IMG/VR virus record: IMGVR_UViG_3300028808_000014 | Location: 1-24,275 of that record | Source of the DNA: a virus | Length of the DNA: 24,275 bases | Reading direction: 5' to 3' (one strand) | Part shown: positions 1 through 6,681 of the stretch, one piece after another | Position numbering within the stretch: position 1 is the stretch's first letter | Layout of the letters: every line of letters begins with the position of its first letter | Made by a program: the position numbers and the translations under genes | The notes under the pieces: model-generated | What the model saw: the letters and a program-made list of their open reading frames with translations, nothing else | Databases searched by the model: none | Told to the model about the DNA's origin: nothing

Positions 1-765
1 GGTAAGAAGGACTATTACACGGCCTTGGCCAAGGGCAAGACGGCGCACTGGATCAAGCAGTTTATCGAGGTCGAGTGGGGTTACTCGATGTCGGGCAAGC
101 CGGTGTTCCCGATGTTCAACCGCGACATGCACGTGGCCAAGCAGACGATCCGCCCCAACCCCGGCTACCAGCTGGTGATCGGCTACGACCCTGGCCTGAG
201 TGGCTCAGGCGTGATCCTGGGGCAGTACGACGATTCGATCGGGCAGCTGCGCATCCTTGATGAATTCGCGCTCGAGGACTACGCGACCGACCGCATGATC
301 GATGAGAAGCTCAAGCCGCTGCTGCGGCGCAAGTACGCGGGCTTCGAGGTGATGGTGACGGCCGACCCGGCGAGTTCGAATGGCGACCAAGCCAAGCAGG
401 GCCAGTCGGTGATGCGCGAACTGCGTAAGCACTTCACGGTCGCCCCCGACACGAACAACAAGATCGAGTCGCGCTTGGCGCCCGCACAGTATTACATGAT
501 GCGGCTGGTGAGCGCGGGCCCGGCGCTGCTGATCGACCCGAGCTGTGTCAAGCTCATCCGGGCGCTGGTCAGCGGCTATAAATATACGGTCTTGAAGGGC
601 GAGCAACGCCGCGAGACCCCGGACAAAAACGGCCATTCGCACATCGCCGACGCGTTCACGTACCTGTGCCGCTACGTGCGCAAAGGGGAAGAACTGGCGG
701 GGCGGCGCGTCGAGAAGCCGATGCCGCGGCAACGAAGTTACCCGAATAGCTACAACATGCGATAG
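1..765 (+). CDS. terL: Terminase large subunit, C-terminal nuclease part (5'-truncated)
   Basis: The frame is open from base 1, so the gene begins upstream; the in-frame TTG at 25 is not taken as a start. The visible 254 residues match the RNase H-like nuclease domain of large terminases, which cuts concatemeric DNA at the portal during packaging. Three acidic metal-binding positions are recognisable: the Asp of GYDPG (bases 187-189), the Asp of TADPASSNGD (364-366), and the Asp of HSHIADAFTYL (649-651). An acidic LDEFALED stretch lies between the first two. The ATPase domain (Walker A/B) is outside the window. The gene ends at TAG 763-765, with the portal start 53 bases downstream. Family assignment rests on motif layout and on being followed by portal, scaffold and capsid genes. 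Confidence 0.93.
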   Translation, partial: GKKDYYTALAKGKTAHWIKQFIEVEWGYSMSGKPVFPMFNRDMHVAKQTIRPNPGYQLVIGYDPGLSGSGVILGQYDDSIGQLRILDEFALEDYATDRMIDEKLKPLLRRKYAGFEVMVTADPASSNGDQAKQGQSVMRELRKHFTVAPDTNNKIESRLAPAQYYMMRLVSAGPALLIDPSCVKLIRALVSGYKYTVLKGEQRRETPDKNGHSHIADAFTYLCRYVRKGEELAGRRVEKPMPRQRSYPNSYNMR

Positions 766-818
766 ACTTGGCCGCACCGTTCTCTAGCACACTTAGCGCC
801 CGAATAGGCGAGGATCTT

Positions 819-3104
819 ATGGCCGCCGCGAATCCCAGCACCCCGCTACCCACGGCGACCCAGCCCGATGCGACCTCGACACTGCAGGCCGGTACGGTCA
901 AGATCGACCCGGCGGGCATCGCACGGCTGGGCGCCGCGCTCGCCGGGCGCTTCAAGCAGTACGAGATGGACCGGCGCCCCGCGGAATTGGTCTGGGAACG
1001 TAACGCGCGCCAGTATCTGGGCATTTACGACCCGGATATCGAGCGCAACATGGACACCAACCGCTCGCGTGCATACCCGAAAATCACCCGCGTGAAGTGT
1101 GTCTCGATGCTCTCGCGGCTGATGAACCTGTTGTTCCAGGCCGACGACAAGAACTGGAGCGTGAGCCCCAGCGCGGTACCGGACCTGGACCAGGAGGACT
1201 TGCAGTCGGTGCTAGACGCGCTGATGCCGCCGCCGGCGCCTGACCTCGCAGCCCCCAGCGCGTTGCCGCCGGCACCCCCGACGCCACCGAGCGACGCGCA
1301 GATCGAGCAGGCGATCCGCGACTTTGCGAAAAAGCGCGCCGATCGCATGGAACTCGAGATCGAAGACCAGCTGCAGGAGCTGGGCGGCAACCGCATGACC
1401 GACTACGTGGCGTTGTGCCGCAAGGTGTTGTCAAGTGGCATCCAGTACGGTGCGGGCATCCTCAAGGGGCCGTTCGTCGAGGAACAGACGCAGCGGCGCT
1501 GGGAGCCGGATGCGACTGGGCGCCTGCAGGCGGTACCCTACACCGCCTATCGGCCGCGCTTCGAATTCTGTCCGTTGTGGAACTATTACCCGGACATGTC
1601 GGCGCGCGCCTTGCACCAGATGGAAGGTCAGTACGAGCGCATCGTCATGACGCGCCACCAGGTGATCATGCTCAAGCAGCGCCCCGACTTCATCAAAGAC
1701 CAGATCGACAAGTTTTTGCGCCAGTCGCCCACGGGCAACTATGTGCGCCGCGCCTACGAGACGCAACTATTGGGCGATGGTCCACAGCTCAATGTCACGC
1801 ACCAGGAGCGCAACAAGTTCGAAGCCTACGTGTGGCAGGGGTACGTGAGCGGGCAGGACCTGCTGCTCGCCGGCGCGAATGTTCCTGACAACAAGTTGGA
1901 AGAAGACGTCCGCGCCCAAGTGTGGCTTTTAGGCGACACGGTCATCAAGGCGCAGCTCGACCCCTGGTCGACCCTGGAGACCGATGGCGAGATGCCGTTT
2001 TACCACCACTTCATTTTTGAGGAAAACGAGACCTTCCTGCTCGGTAACGGCCTGCCCAACATCGTGCGCGACAGCCAATTGGGCATTTGCGCCTCGGTGC
2101 GTATGATGCTCGACAACGGTAGCGTGCAGCGTAATATCGAAATCAACACCGACTTGTTAGCGGCTGAGCAGGACTTGACCGCGATCACCCCGGACAAGAT
2201 CTGGCTGCGTGACGATAAGGATGGCACCACGGCGGGCATGCCCGCGATCCGGGTGATCGACTTCCCCTCGCGCATCGCTGAATTTTCACAGTTGGCCAAG
2301 CTGTTTGGCGAGTTCGCCGACCAGGAGACCTTCGTGAACGCGGCCACCGGCGGTGACATGCAGAAGGGACCAAGCGAGCCGTACCGTACCGCGACCGGGG
2401 CTTCGATGCTGCGCGGCGATGCAGCGCTGCCGTTCAAAGACGTGGTGCGCAACTTCGACGCGTTCACGATCTCGGTGATCGGTGCGATCCTGGTGTTCAA
2501 CCGGAATTTCAACAAAGACCCGAACATCAAGGGTGACTTCACGCCGGTCGCGCGGGGCGCCACGTCCCTGATCGCCAAGGAAGTGCTGGGCTCGCAGCTC
2601 GACCAGTTCGCCCAGACCTTGAGCGAAGAAGAAAAGCGCTACCTCAAGCCGCGCGAGCTGATCCGTGCTCGCGCCCGGGTCCGTGACCTGATCGTCGAAG
2701 ACATCGTGATGAACGATGCCGAGTGCGATGCTGCCGACCAGCGGGCCCAGCAGCAGCAGGCCCAGCAGCAGGAGCAGCAGACCGAGATGATCACCGCGCA
2801 GATCCGCGAAACGCTCTCGGCGGCGCTCAAGAACATCACCCAGGCCGGGAAGAACACGGCCGCGGCCGAGGCCGACAGTGCCAACGTCATCCTGGGTGCC
2901 CTGCAGCAAGGTGTCAGCCCCGACGCCGTAACCCCCCCAGGAGCCGTCAATGCAGCAACCGCAAACAATCAAAGCCCAGGAGCTGGCGCTGCTCCAGCAG
3001 ATCCAGGAGCGCCGGCAGGAGCCGGGCTTCCGGCAGCTCCGGGAGTTGCTGGCCCTGCGCCTGGACCAACAGGATTTACTGCTGCGGCGCTGCCAGCCGC
3101 CTGA
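819..3104 (+). CDS. Portal protein (head-to-tail connector)
   Basis: A 761-residue protein, sized like the large portals of podoviruses, directly after terL and before the scaffold. The portal forms the dodecameric vertex ring through which DNA is packaged and ejected. ATG 819 is chosen over the upstream in-frame TTG at 768 because GAGGA (810-814) sits at SD distance. The N-terminal third has a Pro/Ala-rich insertion (residues ~135-165). Residues ~630-670 form a Gln-rich helical segment (runs of QQQQA and QQQEQQ) of the kind expected in a portal barrel or C-terminal helix. The last ~55 residues are Pro/Ala/Gly low-complexity and are read in a frame that loses the GC-rich third-position signal, while an overlapping gene gains it. 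The tail may therefore be passive translation, or the portal may be fused to the other frame by slippage on a C7 run. No Pfam-level motif was checked. Confidence 0.85.
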   Translation: MAAANPSTPLPTATQPDATSTLQAGTVKIDPAGIARLGAALAGRFKQYEMDRRPAELVWERNARQYLGIYDPDIERNMDTNRSRAYPKITRVKCVSMLSRLMNLLFQADDKNWSVSPSAVPDLDQEDLQSVLDALMPPPAPDLAAPSALPPAPPTPPSDAQIEQAIRDFAKKRADRMELEIEDQLQELGGNRMTDYVALCRKVLSSGIQYGAGILKGPFVEEQTQRRWEPDATGRLQAVPYTAYRPRFEFCPLWNYYPDMSARALHQMEGQYERIVMTRHQVIMLKQRPDFIKDQIDKFLRQSPTGNYVRRAYETQLLGDGPQLNVTHQERNKFEAYVWQGYVSGQDLLLAGANVPDNKLEEDVRAQVWLLGDTVIKAQLDPWSTLETDGEMPFYHHFIFEENETFLLGNGLPNIVRDSQLGICASVRMMLDNGSVQRNIEINTDLLAAEQDLTAITPDKIWLRDDKDGTTAGMPAIRVIDFPSRIAEFSQLAKLFGEFADQETFVNAATGGDMQKGPSEPYRTATGASMLRGDAALPFKDVVRNFDAFTISVIGAILVFNRNFNKDPNIKGDFTPVARGATSLIAKEVLGSQLDQFAQTLSEEEKRYLKPRELIRARARVRDLIVEDIVMNDAECDAADQRAQQQQAQQQEQQTEMITAQIRETLSAALKNITQAGKNTAAAEADSANVILGALQQGVSPDAVTPPGAVNAATANNQSPGAGAAPADPGAPAGAGLPAAPGVAGPAPGPTGFTAAALPAA
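2939..2943 (+). promoter_or_regulatory. Shine-Dalgarno AGGAG inside the portal gene
   Basis: AGGAG lies 6 bases before the ATG at 2950 and immediately after a run of seven C (2932-2938). It decides the start of the overlapping 73-codon gene. In that gene's frame a TAA at 2929-2931 directly precedes the C run, so the frame opens exactly here. Confidence 0.6.
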
Positions 3105-3171
3105 ATTCCCGGCGCACCAAGCACGCGCCGTGGTGTACGCCAACTTGTTGTTAGAAATCTTTGGCGCTTGA
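2950..3171 (+). CDS. Small helical protein overlapping the portal 3' end
   Basis: A 73-residue ORF in the +1 frame relative to the portal, overlapping its last 155 bases and continuing 67 bases past its stop. A good SD (AGGAG) sits 6 bases upstream. By hand count about 83% of the 52 codons overlapping the portal end in G or C, against about 35% for the portal frame over the same bases, so this frame carries the genome's coding signature. The protein is rich in Gln, Glu, Leu and Arg, with predicted amphipathic helices (for example LALLQQIQERRQ and LRELLALRLDQQDLL) and no membrane segment. Function is unknown; position suggests a head-assembly accessory role. The alternative is that it is the true portal C-terminus reached by a frameshift at the C7 run. 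Confidence 0.72.
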   Translation: MQQPQTIKAQELALLQQIQERRQEPGFRQLRELLALRLDQQDLLLRRCQPPEFPAHQARAVVYANLLLEIFGA

Positions 3172-3196
3172 CATAACCCCCCACTGAGGATAGAAA
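3168..3196 (+). promoter_or_regulatory. Possible sigma70-like promoter before the scaffold gene
   Basis: TTGACA (3168-3173), a perfect -35 consensus, is followed after 17 bases by TAGAAA (3191-3196, 4 of 6 matches to TATAAT). Transcription would begin at about 3203, the A of the scaffold ATG, giving an almost leaderless message. This makes a chance match plausible. Confidence 0.25.
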
Positions 3197-3202
3197 GCCA
3201 TC

Positions 3203-4150
3203 ATGGAACCTGACGAAATCACCCCCGCAGCAGTTGAGGCCCCGGTCGTAGCACCGGTCGTACCCGTTGCGGTCACGCCGGTGTCCGATGCGGATGCATT
3301 TTCCGCGGCATTTGATGAACTGAGCGCGCCGGTCAAGCCGGCTGAGGCTACCGTCAAGCCGGCGGATGCGCCCGAAGCCAAGGTCGCGGCGGCCGAAGTT
3401 GCCGCCGTTGCCCCGGTCGCCCCGGTTGAAGCTAAGCCCGTCGTGGCTGAGCCGACCCTGGAAGAACAGCTGGCGGCCCTGCGCGCCGAGAATGAGACGC
3501 TCAAGAAAACACCGCCGGTGGCCGCTCCCCCCACTGAGGTCAAGCCTGCGCCCGCGGCTGTCGAAGCAAAGCCGATCTACACGGCTGAGCAGCAGAAAGA
3601 GATCGACACCTATCTGGCCACATGGCCCGATATCGCCAAGGGCGAGGCGCTGGTGCGCGGCGGGGAATACGCCCAGGTAGTGAACCACATCTTCGCCTCG
3701 CTCAAGCCCGTCTTCGATGAGGTCGCACAGCTGCGCGAGATGGTCGGCAGTCAGTCGGAGCGCACCCATTTCGGTGATATCGTTGAGCTGGTGCCTGACT
3801 ACATCGAGCTGCGCAAGCCGCTACTCGATTGGATCGATAAGCAAAGCCCGGTCGCCAAGTCTGTCTACGAACAGATTGGGGAGAAGGGTACGCCGACCGA
3901 GATTGCCGATATGATCGGGCAATTCAAGGCTGCGACGAAGTGGGTCAGCACCAAAGCTCCCGCACCGGCGACGCCCACCGCACCTGCCGCACCGGTCGTA
4001 CCCGCAGCCAAGACCCTGGCGCTGCCGGCTGCCGTAGTAGCCGCAGCAGCCGCGCTCAAGCCCGTAGCGGTTAGCCGCACCGAGCCTGCTGCCAGTGCCG
4101 ACCCCGATGATTTCGCTGGCGCTTTTGCCGAATTTGCCAAAGTAGGATAA
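3203..4150 (+). CDS. Scaffold-like capsid assembly protein
   Basis: A 315-residue acidic, Ala/Pro/Val-rich protein between portal and capsid genes, the usual place for a scaffold. Scaffolds guide procapsid assembly and are removed before packaging. The N-terminal ~80 residues and residues 250-300 are low-complexity Pro/Ala/Val. Residues ~84-102 (around LEEQLAALRAENETLKK) form a short coiled coil, and residues ~125-245 are a more ordered helical region. The extreme C-terminus (DDFAGAFAEFAK, residues 302-313) is a short amphipathic helix, the kind of element scaffolds often use to bind coat protein. A near copy (DAFSAAFDEL, residues 31-40) occurs near the N-terminus. Start ATG 3203 follows GAGGA at 3186-3190 with GAAAG closer in. 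Assignment is by position and composition, not by a recognised family signature. Confidence 0.72.
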   Translation: MEPDEITPAAVEAPVVAPVVPVAVTPVSDADAFSAAFDELSAPVKPAEATVKPADAPEAKVAAAEVAAVAPVAPVEAKPVVAEPTLEEQLAALRAENETLKKTPPVAAPPTEVKPAPAAVEAKPIYTAEQQKEIDTYLATWPDIAKGEALVRGGEYAQVVNHIFASLKPVFDEVAQLREMVGSQSERTHFGDIVELVPDYIELRKPLLDWIDKQSPVAKSVYEQIGEKGTPTEIADMIGQFKAATKWVSTKAPAPATPTAPAAPVVPAAKTLALPAAVVAAAAALKPVAVSRTEPAASADPDDFAGAFAEFAKVG

Positions 4151-4165
4151 CCCTGGAGCTAGATC

Positions 4166-4375
4166 ATGACTGCACCCGTTTCCGTAGGCGGTACCCAATC
4201 CGTCAACCTGCAGGAGAAGCAATTGTTGACCGCACTGGTCAATGACAATGCCAACCTGCGTGCAAGTATTGCAACCCTCATGGCAGCGCTTGTGGCCGCT
4301 ACGACCGTCGCCAATATCAATACTGCAGCAACAGCTTTCACAGCAGGCTTGCCAGCAGCAACTATTACGACGTAG
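4166..4375 (+). CDS. Small protein between scaffold and major capsid genes
   Basis: A 69-residue protein starting at ATG 4166 with GGAG about 9 bases upstream, 15 bases after the scaffold stop. The middle (roughly LLTALVNDNANLRASIATL) is an amphipathic helix that could self-associate; the C-terminal third is rich in Ala and Thr and mildly hydrophobic. Codon third positions are less GC-biased than in the capsid gene. I do not recognise a family. Position directly before the capsid gene suggests a virion or assembly accessory protein. Confidence 0.6.
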   Translation: MTAPVSVGGTQSVNLQEKQLLTALVNDNANLRASIATLMAALVAATTVANINTAATAFTAGLPAATITT

Positions 4376-4489
4376 TATGGCAACAAGTTGCACTGCACCG
4401 CTCCTATAAAAGCAGGGACGGCGGCACTGCGGAAAAAATAAGTTGCACGATAAATCCGCCGTACCCCTGTTTACTAAAGGAGCATTATC
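4376..4489 (+). promoter_or_regulatory. Noncoding leader of the major capsid gene with hairpin and repeats
   Basis: A 114-base gap, the longest in the window, without a credible ORF. It holds an imperfect inverted repeat: AAGCAGGG/ACGGCGG (4410-4424) against CCGCCGT/CCCTGTTT (4456-4472), pairing about 15 positions with one G-T pair, a 2-base bulge and a 31-base loop. AAGTTGCAC occurs twice (4385-4393 and 4440-4448), once before the hairpin and once in its loop. A purine/A-rich stretch (GGAAAAAATAAG) lies in the loop. The region ends with a strong SD, AAAGGAG (4476-4482), 7 bases before the capsid ATG. It may be a promoter, RNA-processing site or mRNA-stabilising leader; no convincing -35/-10 pair was found. 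Confidence 0.45.
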
Positions 4490-5527
4490 ATGGCAGCAAC
4501 AACCGTCTATGGCGACATTAGCCCGCGGGTTGCCGCGTACGCGGTGTCCCAGCTTTTGAAGCGCGCGATCCCGTACATGGTGCTGGAGAAATTCGGCCAG
4601 ACGTACCCGATCCCGAACAATGCCACGAAGGTCGCCAAGTTCCGGCGCTACTTCATCTCCGGCGCGACCGGCGGTGCAGGTGACGGCAACCCGACCGAGG
4701 CATTCAGCACGCCGCTCGCCGTCACGCCGCTGGTTGAAGGTGTGACGCCGACCGGTAAGAAGCTGGCGAACATGGATTACACCGTCACGCTCGTGCAGTA
4801 CGGCGACTTCATGACCATCACCGACGTCGTGCTCGACACGGCCGAAGATCAGGTTCTGCAGCAAGCCACCGAAGCGCTGGGTGAGTCCGCCGCACAGACC
4901 ATTGAAACGATCCGCTACAACATCCTGAAAGCAGGCCTGAACGTGTTTTACGCTAACGGCACGCTGCGCAGCTCGGTGAATACCCCGATCAGCTTGGCGA
5001 TGCAGCGTAAGGTCACGACCGCGCTCACGCGTCAGAATGCCAAGCGCCTCACGCAAGTGGTGAAATCCACTCCCGACTTCCGCACGGAGCCGATCGAAGC
5101 CGCGTTTATCGGCTTGGTCTCGCCCGACATGGAGTCGGACATCCGCAACATGACAGGCTTCATCCCGACCAAGCAGTACGGTACCGTGACCCCCTGGGAA
5201 AACGAAATCGGCTCGGTCGAAACGGTGCGTTACCTGCAGTCGACGATCTTTGCCCCGTTCCCGGATGCCGGTGGCGCCATGGGCTTGATGCGCTCGACCT
5301 CGGGCGTCAACGCCGACGTGTACCCGGTCCTGTACCTGGGCCGCGACGCGTACGGCATCGTGCCGCTCAAGGGCAAGGACTCGCTGGTGCCGATGGTGGT
5401 GAATCCGAAGCCGGCGCCGGGCGACCCGCTCGGTCAACGTGGCACGATTGGCTGGAAGGCCATGACCACTGCGGTGATCTTGAACGACTGCTGGATGGCC
5501 CGCCTGGAGTGCGCCGCGACCGCTTAA
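4490..5527 (+). CDS. Major capsid protein, N4 gp56 family
   Basis: A 345-residue protein forming the icosahedral shell. It resembles the N4 gp56 family of HK97-fold capsid proteins: the N-terminal helix with RAIPYMVLEKFGQTYPIP, the segment ANMDYTVTLVQYGDFMTITD, and the helix LQQATEALGESAAQTIETIR followed by NGT. The closing region carries conserved-looking GRDAYGIVPLKG and IGWKAMTTAVILNDCWMARL segments. There is no N-terminal prohead-protease region, in keeping with scaffold-directed assembly. ATG 4490 follows the best SD in the window (AAAGGAG), and the gene ends just before a strong intrinsic terminator; both fit very high expression. The family call comes from recalled motif pattern; a profile search would settle it. 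Confidence 0.9.
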   Translation: MAATTVYGDISPRVAAYAVSQLLKRAIPYMVLEKFGQTYPIPNNATKVAKFRRYFISGATGGAGDGNPTEAFSTPLAVTPLVEGVTPTGKKLANMDYTVTLVQYGDFMTITDVVLDTAEDQVLQQATEALGESAAQTIETIRYNILKAGLNVFYANGTLRSSVNTPISLAMQRKVTTALTRQNAKRLTQVVKSTPDFRTEPIEAAFIGLVSPDMESDIRNMTGFIPTKQYGTVTPWENEIGSVETVRYLQSTIFAPFPDAGGAMGLMRSTSGVNADVYPVLYLGRDAYGIVPLKGKDSLVPMVVNPKPAPGDPLGQRGTIGWKAMTTAVILNDCWMARLECAATA

Positions 5528-5558
5528 CCCGCGCCGTGAGCTGCACGATGTTGCCCTG

Positions 5559-5581
5559 AACCACCCTCCGGGGTGGTTTTT
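5559..5581 (+). terminator. Rho-independent terminator after the major capsid gene
   Basis: AACCACCC (5559-5566) pairs perfectly with GGGTGGTT (5571-5578) around a TCCG loop, followed by a T run (5577-5581). It lies 32 bases after the capsid stop and should end or attenuate transcription from the capsid unit. Confidence 0.9.
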
Positions 5582-5609
5582 AGCAGAAAACCAAATTAGG
5601 AGTTTCATC

Positions 5610-5936
5610 ATGGCCTTGACCATTTCCCAAACGACCAATGCCGACAGCGTCGTCAACCGGCAGATCCAGCTTATCGCGTCGGATGCGACGGCGGCGGCTG
5701 CGGTCGTATTCAGCTTCGGCTTTCGCCCGCGCAAGATCACGCTGTTCAACTTGACCGCGCTCACCGAAGACGTCGCCTACGACGGCACGGCGGCGGGCTC
5801 GACGATCCATTCGGTCGCAGCCGGCACCATCACCGCGGGTGCAGGGCTGATCACCTTCAACAGTGATGGCACCGTGACGATCGCGGCAGCGGCCCTGCCG
5901 GCCAGTTCGTCTTTCGTGCTCGAAGCGATCGGCTAA
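5610..5936 (+). CDS. Small virion protein, possible capsid decoration protein
   Basis: A 108-residue protein starting at ATG 5610 with AGGAG (5598-5602) 7 bases upstream. It is rich in Thr, Ala, Val and Gly, with an alternating beta-strand pattern (for example FGFRPRKITLFNLT, then VTIAAAALPASSSFVLEAIG at the end) and no membrane segment or cysteine. The gene sits alone between two intrinsic terminators directly after the major capsid gene. This suggests a separately dosed, abundant beta-structured virion component such as a cement or decoration protein. The function is inferred from position and composition only. Confidence 0.75.
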   Translation: MALTISQTTNADSVVNRQIQLIASDATAAAAVVFSFGFRPRKITLFNLTALTEDVAYDGTAAGSTIHSVAAGTITAGAGLITFNSDGTVTIAAAALPASSSFVLEAIG

Positions 5937-5949
5937 GCCACACTCGACG

Positions 5950-5979
5950 AGCCCCAGGTGCTCACGCGCCTGGGCTTTT
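5950..5979 (+). terminator. Rho-independent terminator after the 108-aa gene
   Basis: A stem of CCAGGTGC (5954-5961) with GCGCCTGG (5966-5973) around a TCAC loop (one G-T pair) is extended outward by further pairs (AG.CC with GGCT, one bulged C), followed by TTTT (5976-5979). It ends 17 bases before the next start and rules out the in-frame GTG at 5958 as that gene's start. Confidence 0.82.
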
Positions 5980-5996
5980 CACTTACAGGAGTGGCC

Positions 5997-6254
5997 ATGA
6001 TGGGCGGCGATTGCGTAGCGCGTATCGAGAAATTGGAAAACGGCTACACGGTCGAGATCCTGGACCCCAAGATCCAGGAAGCGAACGCCAAGCCGAAGTC
6101 CACCTATGAGAGCCCGTGGAAAAGTTACGCTTTCACCACGGCCGAGGAAGTGAAGAACTTCGTCGGTGAGCATCTCGACAAACTCAAACCCCCGCCCGAT
6201 GCTGACGCTGAGTACGGGCAGGCTTTCAACGAAGCAGCAGCATCGGATGACTAA
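5997..6254 (+). CDS. Conserved small phage protein of unknown function
   Basis: An 85-residue acidic protein. AGGAG (5987-5991) precedes two adjacent ATG codons (5997 and 6000); the first is used here, while the second has a slightly better spacing of 8. The N-terminal half has a beta-hairpin pattern (CVARIEKLENGYTVEILDP), followed by a YESPWKSYAF segment, a helix (TAEEVKNFVGEHLDKL) and an acidic tail. I recall similar 'hypothetical' proteins with a PWKSYAF-like motif in structural gene clusters of other podoviruses, but no function. It starts a transcription unit downstream of a terminator and runs into the next gene. Confidence 0.78.
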   Translation: MMGGDCVARIEKLENGYTVEILDPKIQEANAKPKSTYESPWKSYAFTTAEEVKNFVGEHLDKLKPPPDADAEYGQAFNEAAASDD

Positions 6255-6258
6255 GATC

Positions 6259-6678
6259 ATGACCAAAGCTCAGACCCCCCCGGCACACCTCAACGAGCTG
6301 GGCGATAATCTTGACGCAGCAACCCAGGCCTTGGCAGGCGAAGACGAGCGCATCGAGCGTGTCGTCACGGTGCCCAAGGCACGCGCGGCGGCCAAGCCCA
6401 AGGAAGACGCCGAGGAACGCGTCACGATCATCTTGCAGGACAATAGCCAGATTCCGCCGAGCGGCCAGTTCATCGGCGTGAACGGTAAAGGCTACCTGAT
6501 CCAGGCGGGTGTCGAAGTCAGCGTACCGGTCTCGGTGCTCGAGGTGCTCGACAACGCGATCGAGTCGCATCCGGTCGTGGACCGTAACGACACCGTGCTC
6601 AGCTACCGCAACCGGCTGCGCTTCCCGTACAGCATCGTCAATATCCGCCGCCGTGCGGGCGCCCAGGCGGGGAGCTGA
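6259..6678 (+). CDS. Conserved small phage structural-region protein
   Basis: A 139-residue protein. ATG 6259 is chosen, 4 bases after the previous stop; an in-frame ATG at 6247 overlapping that stop is the alternative, and neither has a strong SD (GGA at 6245-6247). The first ~55 residues are charged and probably disordered (Ala/Lys/Glu-rich). From residue ~55 the sequence becomes ordered: RVTIILQDNSQIPPSGQFIG, then GVNGKGYLIQAGVEVSVP, a helix (VLEVLDNAIESHP), and a basic RNRLRFPYS end. The IPPSGQF-GVNGKGYLI pattern recalls conserved proteins beside N4 gp56-type capsid genes in other phages, where they remain uncharacterised. A role in head or connector assembly is an inference. Confidence 0.78.
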   Translation: MTKAQTPPAHLNELGDNLDAATQALAGEDERIERVVTVPKARAAAKPKEDAEERVTIILQDNSQIPPSGQFIGVNGKGYLIQAGVEVSVPVSVLEVLDNAIESHPVVDRNDTVLSYRNRLRFPYSIVNIRRRAGAQAGS

Positions 6679-6681
6679 GCC

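Noticed and set aside
768-818. Upstream TTG start for the portal
   Set aside because: The extra 17 residues lack an SD; ATG 819 has GAGGA close upstream.
2286-3143. 285-codon open frame on the - strand opposite the portal gene
   Set aside because: Low-complexity Arg/Leu/Gly composition and no start signals; explained by the portal and the overlapping 73-codon gene.
4377-4409. Ten-codon ATG ORF in the capsid leader
   Set aside because: Too short, no SD, and part of a region better explained as noncoding.
3821-5764. 647-codon open frame on the - strand opposite scaffold and capsid genes
   Set aside because: It crosses two well-supported genes and the capsid terminator, has odd composition (Arg/His/Cys-rich), no SD, and is the usual mirror effect of strong GC third-position bias.
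5958-5996. Upstream GTG start for the 85-aa gene
   Set aside because: It would begin inside the terminator hairpin; ATG 5997/6000 has a proper AGGAG.
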